Positions 1 through 5,485 of a stretch of 6,313 nt of DNA are shown one piece after another. This stretch comes from Clostridiales bacterium. Lineage in GTDB: Bacteria; Bacillota; Clostridia; Peptostreptococcales; T1SED10-28. Below the pieces are notes generated by a model. That model made no database searches and was not told where the DNA came from. It was given only the letters and a program-made list of their open reading frames with translations. A program made the position numbers and the translations under genes. The stretch covers positions 1 to 6,313 of the forward strand of contig SLKF01000266.1 in assembly GCA_007134725.1 (NCBI GenBank), given 5' to 3'. Each line of letters begins with the position of its first letter. Positions within the stretch are counted from its first letter, which is position 1.

Positions 1-1218
1 GAAATGAAAACCCAGTGGGAGACGGAAAAAGATAGTATTAAACGAACCAAAGAGCTGCAACAGGAAATTGATGAGATCAAGCGATCCATCGAAGAAGCGG
101 AACGAAACTATGATTTGGAAAAACTGGCCCGACTAAAATACAGCGATCTTCCGGAAAAAGAGAAAATGCTCCAGGAAGCAAGAGATAAAAAAGAAAATCA
201 AAAGGAACATCAACTGCTGTCAGAAGAAGTGACCGATAACGAAATTGCAGAAATTGTCTCCCGGTGGACCGGAATTCCGGTAACCAAGCTTGTGGAGAGC
301 GAACGGGATAAATTACTTCATCTGGAGGATATTCTCCATCAACGGGTAATTGGGCAGGATGAAGCGGTTGAGTCCGTATCCGATGCGGTGCTTCGTGCCC
401 GTTCAGGACTGAAGGATCCGAGAAGACCCATCGGCTCATTTATTTTCTTAGGACCCACCGGTGTAGGGAAAACCGAACTTGCCAAAAGTTTGGCGGAAGC
501 CCTGTTTGACACGGAGGACAATATGATCCGAATCGATATGAGTGAGTATCAGGAAAAACATACGGTGGCTCGGCTTATCGGAGCCCCTCCCGGATATGTG
601 GGATACGATGAAGGGGGGCAGTTGACAGAAGCCGTACGAAGAAAGCCTTACAGCGTAATTCTCTTTGATGAGATTGAAAAAGCCCATCCGGAAGTATTTA
701 ATGTAATGCTTCAGCTTCTCGATGACGGACGCTTAACTGATGCCAAGGGACGCACCGTAAACTTTAAAAACACCGTAGTCATTATGACCTCCAACATCGG
801 CAGTCAGTATCTTCTAGAGAACATCGGAGAGAATCAGGAGATTCCAAAAGTCGTGGAAAATCAGGTTATGGAAAGTCTTCGAAAACATTTCAAACCGGAG
901 TTTTTAAACCGGGTGGATGATACGGTGATGTTTAAACCTCTTCGAAAAGAAGAATTGTATAAGATTGTAGAGCTTACCTTAAGAGACCTACAAAAACGCC
1001 TGGATGATCGACACATTACCCTGTCCATTACGGATAAAGGAAAGAACCTGATCGCCGAGGAATCCTACTCTCCAGTTTATGGTGCAAGGCCCCTAAAACG
1101 TTATATTCAAAAACATCTGGAAACCCAAATTGGTCGAATGATCATCAAAGGAGAACTATTAGACCATCAAACCTTGGAAATCGACGAAGAAAATGGAGCA
1201 TTGGTATTCAAAGTATAA
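1..1218 (+). CDS. clpB: ATP-dependent chaperone ClpB, C-terminal half (5' end outside window)
   Basis: ClpB is a cytoplasmic hexameric AAA+ disaggregase that threads aggregated proteins through its pore together with DnaK/DnaJ/GrpE. The frame is open from base 1, so the ATG at position 4 is internal; about 405 codons of a protein normally near 860 are present. Counting from that Met, residues 1-65 are the end of the coiled-coil middle domain, rich in E/K/R and containing the [15 protein letters not shown] segment that separates ClpB from ClpC. The second ATPase domain follows: Walker A GPTGVGKT (150-157), pore loop GYVG (197-200), Walker B with D222/E223, sensor 1 N264, arginine finger R303 in FLNR, and sensor 2 GAR (360-362). 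All key residues are intact and the C-terminus is full length. Its promoter, and any CIRCE or CtsR site, lie outside the window. Confidence 0.97.
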   Translation, partial: EMKTQWETEKDSIKRTKELQQEIDEIKRSIEEAERNYDLEKLARLKYSDLPEKEKMLQEARDKKENQKEHQLLSEEVTDNEIAEIVSRWTGIPVTKLVESERDKLLHLEDILHQRVIGQDEAVESVSDAVLRARSGLKDPRRPIGSFIFLGPTGVGKTELAKSLAEALFDTEDNMIRIDMSEYQEKHTVARLIGAPPGYVGYDEGGQLTEAVRRKPYSVILFDEIEKAHPEVFNVMLQLLDDGRLTDAKGRTVNFKNTVVIMTSNIGSQYLLENIGENQEIPKVVENQVMESLRKHFKPEFLNRVDDTVMFKPLRKEELYKIVELTLRDLQKRLDDRHITLSITDKGKNLIAEESYSPVYGARPLKRYIQKHLETQIGRMIIKGELLDHQTLEIDEENGALVFKV

Positions 1219-1219
1219 C

Positions 1220-1283
1220 TTTACACTTAATTAACCTTTTTTTAACATGGTCATAACAAAACTTTTTCTCCGCTTGCTATACT
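1220..1283 (+). promoter_or_regulatory. Candidate PhoP/PhoB-activated promoter: four 11-bp-spaced Pho-box repeats plus -10
   Basis: Four hexamers start exactly 11 bp apart: TTTACA (1220), TTAACC (1231), TTAACA (1242) and ATAACA (1253). A degenerate fifth, TTTTCT, sits at 1264. This matches the Gram-positive PhoP site, direct TT(A/T)ACA repeats separated by 5 bp. A good -10 box, TATACT, lies at 1278-1283. At the expected -35 distance there is no TTGACA-like box, as expected for an activator-dependent promoter. The predicted start is near 1290. The repeats begin 2 bp after the clpB stop codon. The repeat geometry is seen directly; phosphate control is inferred from the family pattern. Confidence 0.6.
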
Positions 1284-1289
1284 GTAATA

Positions 1290-1385
1290 GAAGTAATGTT
1301 TATCTCCCCACTCCCCCATAATTTAAATAGATTATGAACACTAAAAAAGCACTTTTTTCCTAAGGTGCTTTTTTAGTGTTCTTTT
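1290..1385 (+). ncRNA. Candidate Pho-controlled C-rich small RNA
   Basis: The Pho-type promoter predicts a transcript starting near 1290, and the strong terminator at 1336-1385 would end it, giving an RNA of roughly 95 nt with no plausible reading frame or ribosome binding site. Its 5' half is unlikely to fold and carries two C-rich blocks, CTCCCC (1304-1309) and CTCCCCC (1311-1317). Its 3' half is the terminator hairpin. This is the architecture of Firmicute base-pairing sRNAs such as FsrA or RsaE, whose C-rich segments bind ribosome binding sites. The RNA is inferred entirely from sequence layout. It could instead be the relic of a lost Pho-regulated operon, or an attenuated leader of yjbQ. 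Confidence 0.4.
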
Positions 1386-1386
1386 A
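1336..1386 (+). terminator. Strong rho-independent terminator, 17-bp perfect stem
   Basis: The arms GAACACTAAAAAAGCAC (1336-1352) and its exact complement (1365-1381) enclose a 12-nt loop and are followed by TTTT at 1382-1385. The stop codon of clpB is about 118 bp upstream, farther than usual, so the hairpin may mainly end the candidate small RNA while also catching clpB read-through. The A-runs inside the left arm are compatible with weak termination on the opposite strand too. Confidence 0.85.
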
Positions 1387-1429
1387 ATTCTTCGGGCGTA
1401 ACCTCTTTATAGTAAAGATATTAGTATGT

Positions 1430-1455
1430 TTGCTACTTTTCATTTGTGGTATGAT
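1430..1455 (+). promoter_or_regulatory. Probable extended -10 promoter of yjbQ
   Basis: TATGAT at 1450-1455 is preceded by TG one base upstream (1447-1448), making an extended -10 element. The -35 is poor (TTGCTA near 1430, spacing too short), which extended -10 promoters tolerate. The start would be near 1462, leaving a leader of under 20 nt that is almost entirely the ribosome binding site. Confidence 0.45.
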
Positions 1456-1478
1456 GTACTTAAAAGGAGGGGGAGTAT

Positions 1479-1877
1479 ATGTTTAAAGAATTGTCCATTA
1501 CAACTACAAAAAAAAATGAATTTATCGATATTACAAAAAAAATAGAAACAATTATACAAAACAGAAAAGTCGAGGAGGGAACCTTGACCCTTTTTGTACC
1601 CCATACCACAGCGGCAGTAACTATCAACGAAAATGCAGATCCTGATGTGAAAAAAGATATGATTCAAGCACTTCATCGAATGGTTCCGGAAAATGAGCAG
1701 TACGATCATAGGGAAGGAAACTCTCCGGCCCATGTAAAGGCCAGTTTACTGGGAATGAGCGAAACCTTAATTGTTCATAATGGAAAACTAATCCTTGGAA
1801 CCTGGCAAGGGATTTACTTCTGTGAATTTGATGGACCGAGAACGCGAAAATTGATGGTGAAAATTATGAACAAATAA
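1479..1877 (+). CDS. yjbQ: YjbQ/UPF0047 family protein
   Basis: This is a 132-residue protein of the UPF0047 family, small cytoplasmic proteins of uncertain physiological role; E. coli YjbQ has been reported to have weak thiamine-phosphate synthase activity. The whole family signature is present: PHTTAA (41-46, with the conserved H42), INEN.DP (49-55), Y75-D-H77, AH.K..LLG.S (84-94) and LGTWQGIYFCEFDGPR (106-121), which ends the conserved core. The three conserved histidines H42, H77 and H85 could form a metal or phosphate site. Length is typical, so it looks complete and functional. The start is fixed by an excellent ribosome binding site, GGAGGGGGAG at 1466-1475, just upstream of ATG. It has its own promoter after a strong terminator, and the next gene is almost 300 bp away, so it is probably monocistronic. 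No thiamine gene is nearby, so thiamine metabolism gets no support from context. Confidence 0.93.
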   Translation: MFKELSITTTKKNEFIDITKKIETIIQNRKVEEGTLTLFVPHTTAAVTINENADPDVKKDMIQALHRMVPENEQYDHREGNSPAHVKASLLGMSETLIVHNGKLILGTWQGIYFCEFDGPRTRKLMVKIMNK

Positions 1878-1903
1878 ATATGTTAACTTTTTTATAAGGA
1901 TGG

Positions 1904-1927
1904 AAAAAAACAGGGGCATCACTCCTG
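1904..1927 (-). terminator. Weak terminator-like hairpin oriented to the minus strand
   Basis: CAGGGG (1911-1916) can pair with CTCCTG (1922-1927) around a 5-nt loop, with one G-U pair. On the + strand no T-run follows, so it is a poor terminator for yjbQ. On the minus strand the same hairpin is followed directly by seven T (complement of the A-run 1904-1910). No minus-strand gene is apparent in 1928-2170. It could be chance, or it could block antisense transcription into yjbQ. No better + strand terminator for yjbQ was found. Confidence 0.25.
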
Positions 1928-1985
1928 GTAATCAAGATTTCTCATCTGGAATATAAAGTGAAAAGGAATATATATAGTTTACTGA

Positions 1986-2029
1986 AAATTGCGTTAACTA
2001 TTGTGTAGCAATTTATATTATTATATAAT
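1986..2029 (+). promoter_or_regulatory. Promoter of the flavoprotein gene with overlapping inverted repeat
   Basis: A consensus -10 TATAAT (2024-2029) lies 17 bp from TTGTGT (2001-2006), a half-match to the -35 consensus, giving a start near 2036. The -35 is enclosed by a perfect 7-bp inverted repeat, AAATTGC (1986-1992) and GCAATTT (2008-2014), with 15 bp between the arms. That is a plausible operator for a dimeric regulator. The regulator cannot be named. It reads toward the lipoprotein gene about 135 bp downstream. Confidence 0.45.
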
Positions 2030-2030
2030 A

Positions 2031-2074
2031 AAGGTATACCTTGGTAGTGGAAAGGGTGCTTTTTTTATCAAGGT
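2031..2074 (+). promoter_or_regulatory. Palindrome at the transcription start and leader hairpin
   Basis: AAGGTATACCTT (2031-2042) is a perfect 12-bp palindrome covering the predicted start of the flavoprotein transcript. Overlapping it, ACCTTG (2038-2043) can pair with CAAGGT (2069-2074), enclosing a short AAAG/CTTT helix (2051-2054 and 2059-2062) followed by a T-run. The palindrome could be a second operator, and the hairpin could be an mRNA-stabilising or weak attenuating element. The rest of the leader (2075-2157) is AT-rich and shows no further clear element. Confidence 0.35.
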
Positions 2075-2157
2075 TAGTTAAAATTTTATCAAAGACGTTT
2101 TTAATTCATCTTTTTTTACGTTGGCTTAGAAGTTGTAGGGTCTGTTGATTAGTAAAA

Positions 2158-2173
2158 GGAGGGGAGAATATTG
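2158..2173 (+). promoter_or_regulatory. Ribosome binding site selecting a TTG start
   Basis: GGAGGGG at 2158-2164 lies 6 bp before TTG at 2171, an ideal distance. The next in-frame ATG (2189) is 24 bp from this site and would remove the positive residues from the signal peptide, so the TTG is the better start. Confidence 0.8.
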
Positions 2174-3655
2174 TTAAAAAGAAAAAGAATGCTGATGTTG
2201 ATTTCAATTTTATTAATCGTAAGTATGATTGCTGCCTGTGGTACTACAGATGATAATGGAGTAGAAGAAAATGGCCTGGATGAAAATGGTGAAGCGGAAG
2301 CTCCCGAAGAGGAAGAAACTGTAATGGATACGGAGGTTCTCGTGGTAGGCGGCGGGGGAGCCGGATTAGCTGCGGCCATAGAAGCGGCTGAAGAAGGAGC
2401 TTCGGTTATTTTAGTGGAGAAGTTGTCCATTTTAGGCGGAAGCACCTTACTATCGGGAGGTATTTTACACGCAGCGGAAAGCCCGGTGCAAGAGCGGGCA
2501 GGGATTGAAGAGCCCTGGGAAGATTTTGCGGAGTACTGGATGGAAATGTCGGAAGGGGATGCGGATGAGGAAATGGTGAATTACATCGCCCAAAATTCAG
2601 GCGAAAACATTGCATGGTTAGAAGAAAAAGGCGTGGTATTTGGAGAGGATCTCACCGCAGAAGGGATCAGTCCTGCAAAAAGAGGACACCATGCGGAAGA
2701 CGGCGGATTCGGCTTAATTCGACCTCTTGAAGAAGTTGCCAGAGACTTAGGCGTGGAGATTATTCTTAATACCACGGTAACGGATCTTATCTTAGATGAT
2801 GATGGCGCTGTAATTGGTGCAGAAGGAGAAAATAGTGACGGAGAAACCCTGACTTTTAATGCAAAGGCTGTGGTGTTAGCCACCGGTGGCTTCTCTCAAA
2901 GTCCGGAAATGATCGATGAATATGCTCCGGTTGCCAGTGGCCAGTTTTGCTATGCAGCCTCTGGGAACGTGGGAGACGGTTTACGAATGGCAAGGGAAGC
3001 AGGGGCGGACATTGTGGCAAAGGACGGTGTGATCGGGTTTAGAGGAGTATCCCCGGATCGATCCTACCGTGACCCTCTTGGAGGATTGGTTTTTTATCCG
3101 AATCTTTATGTGGATGAAAGTGGTCAGCGTTTTATGAACGAAGCGAATTACTATGCCTTGATGTATGAAGATATGGTGGAAAATGAAAGCGATAAATTTT
3201 ACTCCATCTTCAGTGGGGAAGTACCGGCAGAAGCCTTGGAAGAAGGAATAGAAGACGGATATGTATTCAAAGCCGAGAGCTTTGAAGAATTAGCGGAAGC
3301 TATGGGCGTTCCCGTGGATGATTTCTTAGAGACCGTGGAACGATTTAATGAATTAGCGGAAATCGGCGAAGATGAGGATTATGGAAATCCTGCCATTGCC
3401 ACAATTGAAGAGGGAGAACTCTATGCTTTAACGGTGCTTCCCGCCACATTAGGATCCTTCGGAGGACCGAGGGTCAATATGCAAGGAGAAGTGCTGGATC
3501 CTGACGGAAATCCGATTAAAGGTTTGTATGCCGCAGGGGAGGTTGCCAACGGCCAATTGTATAAATCCGTATATCCTGCAAGTGGTACATCCATTACTGC
3601 AGTATTCGTTCTAGCAAGGGATGCGGGAAGAGAAGCCGCCATGGCTACAAAGTAA
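2171..3655 (+). CDS. Secreted lipoprotein FAD-dependent oxidoreductase, fumarate reductase/flavocytochrome c superfamily
   Basis: The 494-residue product starts with a lipoprotein signal peptide: basic KRKR, hydrophobic residues 7-20 and lipobox IAAC with C23 as the lipidated cysteine, so it should be anchored outside the membrane. A 32-residue linker (24-55) follows with 14 acidic and no basic residues. An FAD-binding Rossmann start (VLVVGGGGAGLAAAIEAAEEG, about 56-76), E83, GGSTLLSGG (89-97) and a late FAD segment GLYAAGEVANG (451-461) identify the FAD_binding_2 family, with a capping region around 290-410. There is no haem domain and no FMN-binding domain, which many secreted relatives carry. 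The catalytic Arg, His and substrate-binding Arg motifs of flavocytochrome c fumarate reductase appear replaced: NEANYYA (323-329), TLGSFGG (426-432) and VYPASGTS (467-474). The substrate is therefore unknown and fumarate is unlikely. The electron donor is not encoded nearby; the gene seems to stand alone. Confidence 0.88.
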   Translation: MLKRKRMLMLISILLIVSMIAACGTTDDNGVEENGLDENGEAEAPEEEETVMDTEVLVVGGGGAGLAAAIEAAEEGASVILVEKLSILGGSTLLSGGILHAAESPVQERAGIEEPWEDFAEYWMEMSEGDADEEMVNYIAQNSGENIAWLEEKGVVFGEDLTAEGISPAKRGHHAEDGGFGLIRPLEEVARDLGVEIILNTTVTDLILDDDGAVIGAEGENSDGETLTFNAKAVVLATGGFSQSPEMIDEYAPVASGQFCYAASGNVGDGLRMAREAGADIVAKDGVIGFRGVSPDRSYRDPLGGLVFYPNLYVDESGQRFMNEANYYALMYEDMVENESDKFYSIFSGEVPAEALEEGIEDGYVFKAESFEELAEAMGVPVDDFLETVERFNELAEIGEDEDYGNPAIATIEEGELYALTVLPATLGSFGGPRVNMQGEVLDPDGNPIKGLYAAGEVANGQLYKSVYPASGTSITAVFVLARDAGREAAMATK

Positions 3656-3670
3656 TTTTTCTGGAAGACC

Positions 3671-3699
3671 TTGACAAAAAACAGAAAATTCATTATTGT
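3671..3699 (+). promoter_or_regulatory. Probable promoter of the histidine phosphatase gene
   Basis: A perfect -35 TTGACA (3671-3676) is 17 bp from TATTGT (3694-3699), which matches four of six -10 positions. The predicted start near 3706 is directly before the hairpin at 3710-3751, so that hairpin would form the 5' end of the new mRNA. Confidence 0.5.
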
Positions 3700-3709
3700 T
3701 AGTAGAAAC

Positions 3710-3754
3710 AAAGGGGCCGGAGGTTTCATGATACAATACCTCTGCCCCTTTCTA
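3710..3754 (+). terminator. Terminator-like hairpin between flavoprotein and phosphatase genes
   Basis: AAAGGGGC (3710-3717) pairs with GCCCCTTT (3744-3751), and inside it GAGGT (3720-3724) pairs with ACCTC (3738-3742), separated by a small asymmetric bulge and capped by a 13-nt loop. It lies about 55 bp after the flavoprotein stop. The following T-tract is short (TTTCT), so termination may be incomplete. It may also act as a 5' stabilising hairpin of the phosphatase transcript. Confidence 0.6.
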
Positions 3755-3781
3755 TGAGCCTAAGCTTAAGGGGGGAACTTA

Positions 3782-4414
3782 ATGGAGTGGATTTTCATTA
3801 GGCATGGAGAAACGGAAGATAATATAGAAAAAGTTTTTGCCGGATGGACCGACAGCAAGCTTTCGGAAAAAGGGAAGAGGCAAGTAAAAGCAGTGGCAAA
3901 TAAATTACATGAGGAATTACAAGGAAAAGATCAAATCAGGATTTATAGCAGTCCTCTGCATCGAACCAAAGTTTTAGCACAAGCAGTTGAAGAGCGCCTT
4001 AATCAAGACCGGGAAACTAAAAAGGTGCAATCCAGTTATATGGAAGACTTAAAAGAGGTTCATTTTGGGATTTTTGAAGGATTAAACCAACGGGATATTG
4101 TAAAGCGCTATCCTCGGGAATGGCAGTTGCTGATGGAAAACTACGGGAATTATTCCATTCCGGAAGGAGAAACCTTGGAAGCGTTTCATCAACGGGTAAT
4201 TAACGTGCTTGATAAAATACAAGCTGAAGGAAATGAGGAAGTGACTCGATTAATCATTACCCATGGGGGAGTAGTGCAGTCGGCTTTGGTTCATTTACTT
4301 GACCTTTCCATGGAAAGTCGTTGGCATTTTAGTATTCCCAATACGGGAATCGTAAAGATTGAAGTGGTGAAGGGCTTTGGAATATTGAAAAGCATTTGTC
4401 CTCCGATGGAATGA
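3782..4414 (+). CDS. Histidine phosphatase family protein (phosphoglycerate mutase/CobC-like)
   Basis: This 210-residue cytoplasmic protein has the complete branch-1 histidine phosphatase active site. RHGET (7-11) carries H8, the residue phosphorylated during catalysis. SSPLHRT (56-62) supplies R61. LKEVHFGIFEG (90-100) carries the likely acid/base glutamate (E92). ITHGG (159-163) supplies the second histidine, H161. The family covers alpha-ribazole phosphatase (CobC), cofactor-dependent phosphoglycerate mutases and broad phosphatases; sequence alone does not choose among them, and no cobalamin gene is nearby. The start ATG follows AAGGGGGG (3768-3775) at a good distance. The next gene, an XdhC remnant, begins 47 bp downstream with no terminator between, suggesting an operon. 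From memory, phosphatases of this kind do accompany XdhC and related factors in clostridial molybdenum-hydroxylase loci, so a role there is possible but unproven. Confidence 0.9.
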   Translation: MEWIFIRHGETEDNIEKVFAGWTDSKLSEKGKRQVKAVANKLHEELQGKDQIRIYSSPLHRTKVLAQAVEERLNQDRETKKVQSSYMEDLKEVHFGIFEGLNQRDIVKRYPREWQLLMENYGNYSIPEGETLEAFHQRVINVLDKIQAEGNEEVTRLIITHGGVVQSALVHLLDLSMESRWHFSIPNTGIVKIEVVKGFGILKSICPPME

Positions 4415-4461
4415 TCGTTTGTTAATTGAAATAAAAAGTCATAAGAGTTAAGGATGGTTTT

Positions 4462-5186
4462 ATGAAGGATATGTATAAGTTGATTCAGCAAAGTGAAGGA
4501 GATTCATTAAACAAATTACTAACTATTATAGAAGGAGAGCAAGCGGGGGAAAAGGCTCTTATTACAAACCGGAAGTTGGTTTTGGATTCTACGGAGGACC
4601 GTTTTTTTTCGGATCATCAGGAGACGTTAATCAAAGAAGAAGAAACGAAGATTTTAGAAATCGATGGGAACCGGATTTTCTTAGACATTCTCAGCCCTCC
4701 TAAGAAATTGGTAATATGCGGGGCTGGCCATGTATCCATGCCGATCATCAAATTTGGTGTTATGGCGGATTTTTCTGTGACGGTGATTGATGACCGGATC
4801 GTATTTGCGGACAATGCAAGGAAGGCCGGGGCTCATCACGTTTTTTGTCAGGATTTTAAAAGTGCCTTGGAAGAGATTAAGAGCGATGAGAATACCTATT
4901 TTGTAATTGTTACCCGAGGACATCGCTATGATCGAACCTGTCTGGAAGCAATTATAAAAAAACGAATGCATACGTTGGGATGATCGGCAGTAAAAATCGG
5001 GTTCATAATGTAAAAAAAGAGCTATTGAAAAAGGGTGTGGATCCTAAGAAAATTGAAAGAATCTATACCCCCATTGGATTGGAAATTATGGCGGAAACGC
5101 CGGTGGATATGACCGGTCAGGACGCCGAAGAAGATGGCATGGTTTGTGGTGGGGTCATCGAAGTGTTTTTAGAGAAAATCTCTTAA
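4462..5186 (+). pseudogene. xdhC: XdhC-family molybdenum hydroxylase maturation factor, frameshifted and internally shortened
   Basis: XdhC proteins help insert or sulfurate the molybdenum cofactor of xanthine dehydrogenase-type enzymes. The first frame (4462-4983) gives a short N-terminal domain, then a Rossmann segment with VICGAGHVSMP (84-94), VTVIDDR..FADNARKAGA and VIVTRGHRYD (148-157). It then leaves the family pattern and stops. The expected continuation, NAYVGMIGSKNRV, is in the -1 frame; the switch falls at seven A (4956-4962). Restoring it gives about 241 residues. After IGLEIMAETP (up to 5102) the usual EEIAVSI..EII tail is missing. Instead comes VDMTGQDAEEDGMVCGG.IEVFLE, which normally ends an XdhC/CoxI domain, so about 100 residues seem deleted. 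The start ATG follows AGGATGG (4451-4457). Two independent lesions favour a pseudogene. Programmed slippage at A AAA AAA is the alternative for the first one only. Confidence 0.72.
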
Positions 5187-5200
5187 AGAAATACAATTTG

Positions 5201-5257
5201 AAAAAAAAAGGACAAAAGACTTCGTGTCGTGTTGACATAGCACTTTTGTCTTTTTTT
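5201..5257 (+). terminator. Rho-independent terminator after the xdhC remnant
   Basis: GACAAAAG (5211-5218) pairs exactly with CTTTTGTC (5243-5250). The A-run upstream (5201-5209) and the seven T downstream (5251-5257) extend the stem and make it look bidirectional. The large apical region holds a second small hairpin, TGTC/GACA (5225-5228 and 5234-5237). It starts 15 bp after the stop codon and probably ends the phosphatase-xdhC unit. Confidence 0.8.
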
Positions 5258-5345
5258 GGTCTGCATTTCTGATTTATATTTCCGTTTGGTAAAGGTCTTT
5301 GACTACTTTGTTTATAATTAGTGGATTAATATATACTTCCTTGGT
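5258..5345 (+). promoter_or_regulatory. AT-rich upstream region with an isolated -10-like TATAAT
   Basis: TATAAT occurs at 5313-5318. TTGACT (5299-5304) is only 8 bp upstream, too close to be its -35, and no other well-spaced -35 is evident. Transcription of the downstream gene probably starts in this stretch, but the promoter cannot be fixed from sequence. Nothing else is recognised here. Confidence 0.3.
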
Positions 5346-5452
5346 TTCTCCGTCTACAGGTGGAGAACTACACCGTCTTAAGACACTGTAGAAATATCAC
5401 AAACTTCGGTATTATTGAAGTAGGTGGATTCTTTTAATAAAGGAGAACCACC
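5346..5452 (+). other. Structured 5' leader with competing inverted repeats, unassigned
   Basis: Several complementary segments lie upstream of the nucleotidyltransferase gene. TCTACAG (5353-5359) pairs with CTGTAGA (5386-5392), enclosing GTG/CAC (5360-5362 and 5371-5373) and GTCTTAAGAC (5375-5384). TTCTCC (5346-5351) can instead pair with GGAGAA (5362-5367), which excludes the GTG/CAC helix and is incompatible with the nested fold. ACTTC/GAAGT (5403-5407, 5417-5421) and GGTGG-a-TTCT/AGAACCACC (5423-5432, 5444-5452) follow, the last trapping a decoy AAAGGAG. The true ribosome binding site at 5473-5477 is outside all of them. It matches no riboswitch class I recognise. Confidence 0.35.
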
Positions 5453-5485
5453 GACGATAATAATTTTTGAATGGAGGCTTATCCT

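Noticed and set aside
1440..1733. A 97-codon minus-strand frame over the start of yjbQ.
   Set aside because: It is rich in Cys, Phe and Tyr from antisense reading of a well-conserved gene, with no family match or ribosome binding site.
2149..2883. Several minus-strand open frames across the flavoprotein gene.
   Set aside because: Their Ser/Pro-rich composition comes from antisense reading of Glu/Gly-rich codons; the + strand protein is clearly real.
3756..3770. Short AAGCTT-centred palindrome before the phosphatase ribosome binding site.
   Set aside because: Only 8 bp are symmetric, which is common by chance.
4980..5186. A separate 68-residue gene starting at ATG 4980 and overlapping the previous stop as ATGA.
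   Set aside because: Its sequence is the conserved continuation of the XdhC Rossmann domain, the family match extends upstream of the ATG in the same frame, and no good ribosome binding site precedes it.
5299..5318. TTGACT and TATAAT as a sigma-A promoter.
   Set aside because: Only 8 bp separate them; 16-18 bp is needed.
5423..5452. T-box antiterminator or terminator at GGTGG...CCACC.
   Set aside because: It lacks the T-box TGG.ACC.CG core, and no T-run follows the hairpin directly.
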